Below, in pieces: positions 60,783-64,000 of a stretch of DNA of 64,000 bases; the stretch's first letter is position 1, and each line of letters opens with the position of its first letter. The DNA is taken from the NCBI GenBank assembly GCA_029257185.1, contig JARICT010000100.1, forward strand, positions 21,187 through 85,186, written 5' to 3'. The position numbers were made by a program, and so were the translations under genes. The notes beneath the pieces were generated by a model. It worked only from the letters and a program-made list of their open reading frames with translations. It was not told the DNA's origin and did not search any database. This DNA is from Quadrisphaera sp. Lineage in GTDB: Bacteria > Actinomycetota > Actinomycetes > Actinomycetales > Quadrisphaeraceae.

Positions 60783-62324
60783 GTGGCAGCACCCCAGCAG
60801 GACGAGGTCCTCGGCGCCGTGGTCGCGCGGGCCGCCGCCGATCTCGGCGCGGCCGCACCGGCGCTGGCCGAGGTGGGTGAGCTCTTCGTCGCCGCCGGCC
60901 ACGAGATCGCGGTGGTCGGCGGGCCCGTGCGCGACGCGTTCCTCTCCCGGCTGGGCTCGACCCCCGACCTCGACCTCACCACCTCGGCGCGGCCGCGGCA
61001 GACCCACGAGCTGCTCCGCCGGTGGGGGGACGCGAGCTGGGACATCGGCAAGGACTACGGCACCATCGGCGCCCGCCGGGGCGACGTCGTGGTCGAGGTG
61101 ACGACCTACCGCGCGGACCGCTACGAGCACTCCTCGCGGAACCCCGAGGTCGTCTTCGGTGACGACCTCGAGGGCGACCTGCGCCGCCGCGACCTGACGA
61201 TCAACGCCATGGCCTTCCGCCTGCCGTCGATGGAGCTCGTCGACCCCCACGGCGGCCTGCACGACCTCATGGCCCAGGTGCTGCGCACCCCGGCGCCAGC
61301 CCACGAGTCCTTCGACGACGACCCCCTGCGCGTGCTGCGGGCCGCCCGGTTCACCGCGGCGCTCTCGATGGCCCCGGACGCCGCGACGCGGGAGGCGATG
61401 AGCGCCGCGGCGCCGCGCGTCGACCCCGCCGCGGGCGTGGTCGCGGCGGAGCGCACCGGAGCCGAGCTGGGCAAGCTGCTGCTCGGGGAGTCACCGAGGG
61501 ACGGCCTCGAGGTGCTCGTCGAGACCGGGGTGGCCGAGCACGTCCTGCCCGAGCTCTCCGCGCTGCGCGCCACCGTCGACGAGCACGGCCGCCACAAGGA
61601 CGTGTACGCCCACACCCTCACCGTCCTCGACCAGGCCATCGCCCTGGAGGACCGCTACACCGGCGGCCCCGACCTCGTGCTGCGCCTCGCGGCGGTCATG
61701 CACGACGTGGGCAAGCCCGCGACGCGGCGCTTCGAGCGGGGAGGCACGGTCAGCTTCCACCACCATGAGGTGGTGGGGGCCGCGATGACGGCGCGCCGGC
61801 TCAAGGCCCTGCGCTTCTCGAAGGACGTGGTCGCCTCCGTCACGCGCCTCGTCGAGCTGCACCTGCGCTTCCACGGGTACGGCTCGGGCGCGTGGACGGA
61901 CTCCGCGGTCCGCCGCTACGTCACCGACGCCGGTGACCTCCTGCCGCGCCTGCACGCGCTGACCCGGGCGGACTCCACGACGCGCAACCGGCGGCGCGCC
62001 GCGGCGCTGGCCACCACGTACGACCACCTCGAGGCGCGCATCGAGGCCCTCAGCGCTGCCGAGGAGCTCTCCCGGGTCCGCCCCGAGCTGGACGGGGCCG
62101 CGATCATGGCGACGCTGGGGATCTCCCCCGGCCCCCTCGTGGGCCGCGCGTACGCCCACCTCCTGGCGCTGCGCATGGAGGAGGGGCCCGTGGGCGAGGA
62201 GGCCGCCACCGCCTCGCTGCTCAGGTGGTGGGCGGAGCAGCCGGAGTCGGGCCAGCAGGCCGAGCAGGCCCCGCAGGCGGCGTCTAGCCACCGGTCGGAG
62301 CCGGAGGGCCCGGCGACCGGGTGA
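60783..62324 (+). CDS. pcnA: tRNA nucleotidyltransferase / poly(A) polymerase family with HD domain
   Basis: A 513-residue enzyme of the CCA-adding family that adds or repairs the tRNA 3' CCA; the tRNA genes in this window lack encoded CCA. The head domain shows GGPVRDAFLS, the catalytic PDLDLTTSARP and RRRDLTINAMAFR. The C-terminal HD domain has HTLTVLDQA and MHDVGKPATRRF, ending with a Gln/Glu-rich tail. The GTG start is inferred from homologues. Upstream CACCCT lies 6 bases away and may be a leaderless promoter box. Divergent from the Nudix gene. Confidence 0.9.
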   Translation: MAAPQQDEVLGAVVARAAADLGAAAPALAEVGELFVAAGHEIAVVGGPVRDAFLSRLGSTPDLDLTTSARPRQTHELLRRWGDASWDIGKDYGTIGARRGDVVVEVTTYRADRYEHSSRNPEVVFGDDLEGDLRRRDLTINAMAFRLPSMELVDPHGGLHDLMAQVLRTPAPAHESFDDDPLRVLRAARFTAALSMAPDAATREAMSAAAPRVDPAAGVVAAERTGAELGKLLLGESPRDGLEVLVETGVAEHVLPELSALRATVDEHGRHKDVYAHTLTVLDQAIALEDRYTGGPDLVLRLAAVMHDVGKPATRRFERGGTVSFHHHEVVGAAMTARRLKALRFSKDVVASVTRLVELHLRFHGYGSGAWTDSAVRRYVTDAGDLLPRLHALTRADSTTRNRRRAAALATTYDHLEARIEALSAAEELSRVRPELDGAAIMATLGISPGPLVGRAYAHLLALRMEEGPVGEEAATASLLRWWAEQPESGQQAEQAPQAASSHRSEPEGPATG

Positions 62325-63555
62325 TCGCCCGACCGGCGAGGGCGCGCGCGAGCCCCAGCGCCACCCACCAGACGACGGCGACGGCGAGCACCGGCCCCGA
62401 CCAGCCGGTGTCCGGCAGGACCAGGGCGGCGAGCGCGCTCGAGGCGACGAGGGCGAGGTTGAAGCACAGGTCGTAGACCACGAAGACGCGCCCGCGGAAG
62501 CGGTCGTCGACCCCGGTCTGCACGGCGGTGTCGGTGGCGACCTTGATGCCCTGCGAGGCGACCCCGAGCGCCAGCGCCACCACCACGAGGGCGGCGGCGG
62601 TGGGCGCCAGGAGGAGCGTCAGCGCGGCGACGGCGCCCAGGGCGCAGCACGTGACCACCCACCCGCCGGCGCCGAGGACGCGCACGGCGCCGGGCGTGGC
62701 CCCCGCGGCGAGCGCGGCCCCGGCGCCGGTCGCGGCGAGCACGGCCCCGAGCAGGGCGGCCGCCTCCGGGGGCGAGCCCGTCAGCAGGTTGCGTGCGAAG
62801 AGCAGCGCCACGACGAGCACCAGGCCGTACGCCAGGCGGTGCGCGGTCAGGGTCGCCAGCGCCACCGCCGGCGCCGGGCGCGAGCGCAGGTGGGCCAGCG
62901 CCGCCCTCGTCTCCCCCAGCGCCCTGGCGGCGGCGCCTGCCCGGGGGCTGCGGGGGACGCGGGACAGGTGCGGGTCGGGCCCGAGGGCGCCGGCGGGAAA
63001 GCCCCGCGCGAGCCCCGCGGCGAGCCCGCACGCGGCCGCGACGACCACGAGCACCGCCGGGGGCGGGGCGCCGGCCGCGGCGGCGGCCAGGGCGGCGGCG
63101 CCCCCGCGCAGCGCGGCCGCCGAGCCCGCGGTGGGCACGAGCGCGTTCGCCGCGGTGAGGTCGCGGCCCCCCACCACCCGGGGGAGCGACGCGGACAGCC
63201 CCGCGAGGAGCAGCCGGTTCACCGACAGGTAGGCGAGCACGCCGGCGACCACCGCGCCGTCGTGACCCAGGCCCGCCGCCAGCGCCGTGGCGGCGGCGAG
63301 CAGCGCGCGCACCGTGGAGCCCACGACCAGCACGCCGCGCCGGGAGGTCCGGTCGAGCACGCCGGCGGCGAGGGGAGCGACGAGCGTGAAAGGGGCCACC
63401 AGCACCAGGGAGGCCACCGCGATCCCCCCCGCCGTCGTGGCCCGCTCGGGGGAGAGGAAGAACAGGGACGCCAGCGCGGCCTGCAGGGCCCCGTCCGCGC
63501 CGGATCCGAGCAGGCGGACCCCCACGAGGCGACGGGCTCCCGCGGAGCGCGCCAC
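62284..63555 (-). CDS. Major facilitator superfamily transporter
   Basis: A 423-residue membrane protein from GTG 63555, with about twelve hydrophobic segments. MFS-type features are the loop DRTSRRGVLVVGS after helix two and a long central cytoplasmic loop with TRAALAHLRSRP. Substrate unknown. A CTG at 63657 overlapping the ino1 stop (CTGA) would add 34 Arg/Ala-rich residues. The 3' end overlaps the pcnA end by 41 bp on the other strand. An MFS gene beside ino1 is usual in actinobacteria. Confidence 0.82.
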   Translation of the reverse strand: MARSAGARRLVGVRLLGSGADGALQAALASLFFLSPERATTAGGIAVASLVLVAPFTLVAPLAAGVLDRTSRRGVLVVGSTVRALLAAATALAAGLGHDGAVVAGVLAYLSVNRLLLAGLSASLPRVVGGRDLTAANALVPTAGSAAALRGGAAALAAAAAGAPPPAVLVVVAAACGLAAGLARGFPAGALGPDPHLSRVPRSPRAGAAARALGETRAALAHLRSRPAPAVALATLTAHRLAYGLVLVVALLFARNLLTGSPPEAAALLGAVLAATGAGAALAAGATPGAVRVLGAGGWVVTCCALGAVAALTLLLAPTAAALVVVALALGVASQGIKVATDTAVQTGVDDRFRGRVFVVYDLCFNLALVASSALAALVLPDTGWSGPVLAVAVVWWVALGLARALAGRAITRSPGPPAPTGG

Positions 63556-63653
63556 CGCGAGCGCGCCCGCGCGCAGCGTCGAGGTGGCGCGAGAGGCGTC
63601 CGCGCGGCCGGCGGGCCGGGCCGGCGCCCTGCGACGCGTCAGGCGCGCACCCG

Positions 63654-64000
63654 TCAGGCCCCGCGGATGAACGCCTCGACGTCGGCCTTGGCCTCGTCGT
63701 CGCGCTGCTGCACCGGCGGGGACTTCATGAAGTACGCCGACGCCGAGGTCACCGGTCCGCCGAGACCACGGTCCATGGCGATCTTCGCGCTGCGGACGGC
63801 GTCGATGATGACGCCGGCGGAGTTCGGGGAGTCCCACACCTCCAGCTTGTACTCGAGGTTCAGCGGGACGTCCCCGAAGGCCCGCGCCTCGAGGCGCACG
63901 AACGCCCACTTGCGGTCGTCGAGCCACTGCACGTAGTCGCTGGGGCCGATGTGCACGTCGCGGGCGCGCATCTCGTGGGGGATGTTGGAGGTGACCGACT
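63654..64000 (-). CDS. ino1: myo-Inositol-3-phosphate synthase, C-terminal part
   Basis: The window holds the last 114 codons; the gene continues past 64000. The sequence NIPHEMRARDVHIGPSDYVQ, NLEYKLEVWDSPNSAGVI and the final KADVEAFIRGA match actinobacterial inositol-1-phosphate synthase. It makes inositol phosphate from glucose 6-phosphate for phosphatidylinositol and mycothiol, both typical of actinobacteria. No in-window start applies; the ATG at 63971 is internal. Confidence 0.92.
   Translation of the reverse strand, partial: SVTSNIPHEMRARDVHIGPSDYVQWLDDRKWAFVRLEARAFGDVPLNLEYKLEVWDSPNSAGVIIDAVRSAKIAMDRGLGGPVTSASAYFMKSPPVQQRDDEAKADVEAFIRGA

Overview
The window is a very GC-rich actinobacterial chromosome segment that contains the replication origin. 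The evidence is the block rpmH-rnpA-yidD-yidC-jag-rsmG-parA-parB on one side and dnaA-oriC-dnaN-gnd-recF-DUF721-gyrB-gyrA on the other. With it come typical actinobacterial genes: PASTA kinase PknB, FHA proteins, CrgA, a class E sortase, Mrp antiporter genes, and many GTG starts with 4-bp ATGA/GTGA overlaps. Gene order and relative strand follow the origin region of Mycobacterium tuberculosis (recalled from memory, not searched). A genus cannot be fixed by eye. The orphan chemoreceptor and the ole genes would suit a Kineosporia/Kineococcus-like or micrococcal actinomycete.

Left arm. 1-3331: Mrp (Mnh) cation/proton antiporter genes, subunits C to G, preceded by the tail of an A/B subunit. 3347-4477: zinc formaldehyde/alcohol dehydrogenase. 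4586-5655: Xre/MbcA-type antitoxin and RES-domain toxin. 5656-6071: no convincing gene. 6072-10905: oleA-oleBC-oleD operon for long-chain olefins by head-to-head condensation of fatty acyl chains. 11056-14246: carbohydrate ABC importer (two permeases and a Tat lipoprotein binding protein) with an 18-bp palindrome upstream. 14440-15741: orphan membrane chemoreceptor-like protein.

Cell-envelope and division block. tRNA-Leu is followed by fhaA-fhaB-pstP-rodA-pbpA-pknA and then pknB: signalling and elongation or septal peptidoglycan synthesis. Next are a glutamine amidotransferase, a 713-bp repeat island, DUF881-sortase-small membrane protein, crgA, rhomboid protease, ppiA, a membrane protein in the cwsA position, tRNA-Ala, tRNA-Ile, a DUF3566 protein, gyrA and gyrB.

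Origin and right arm. DUF721, recF, gnd and dnaN lead to oriC (42230-42829), rich in DnaA-box-like 9-mers, then dnaA. Across a 353-bp promoter gap the rpmH to parB series runs the other way, with a five-site parS-like array between parA and parB. A GNAT protein, trxA, trxB, a pseudokinase membrane protein, murJ, a DUF6049 protein, a Nudix hydrolase, a tRNA nucleotidyltransferase, an MFS protein and the end of ino1 finish the window.

The non-canonical material is concentrated in four places. The repeat island at 26128-26840 holds two 63-bp palindromic elements around a 31-bp tandem array. The antitoxin gene appears to have lost an internal segment and regained frame through a 16-bp duplication. 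The parS array is degenerate and unusually dense. Several core proteins carry low-complexity insertions or tails (PknB, GyrB, YidC, Gnd). No insertion sequence, prophage or CRISPR array was seen.
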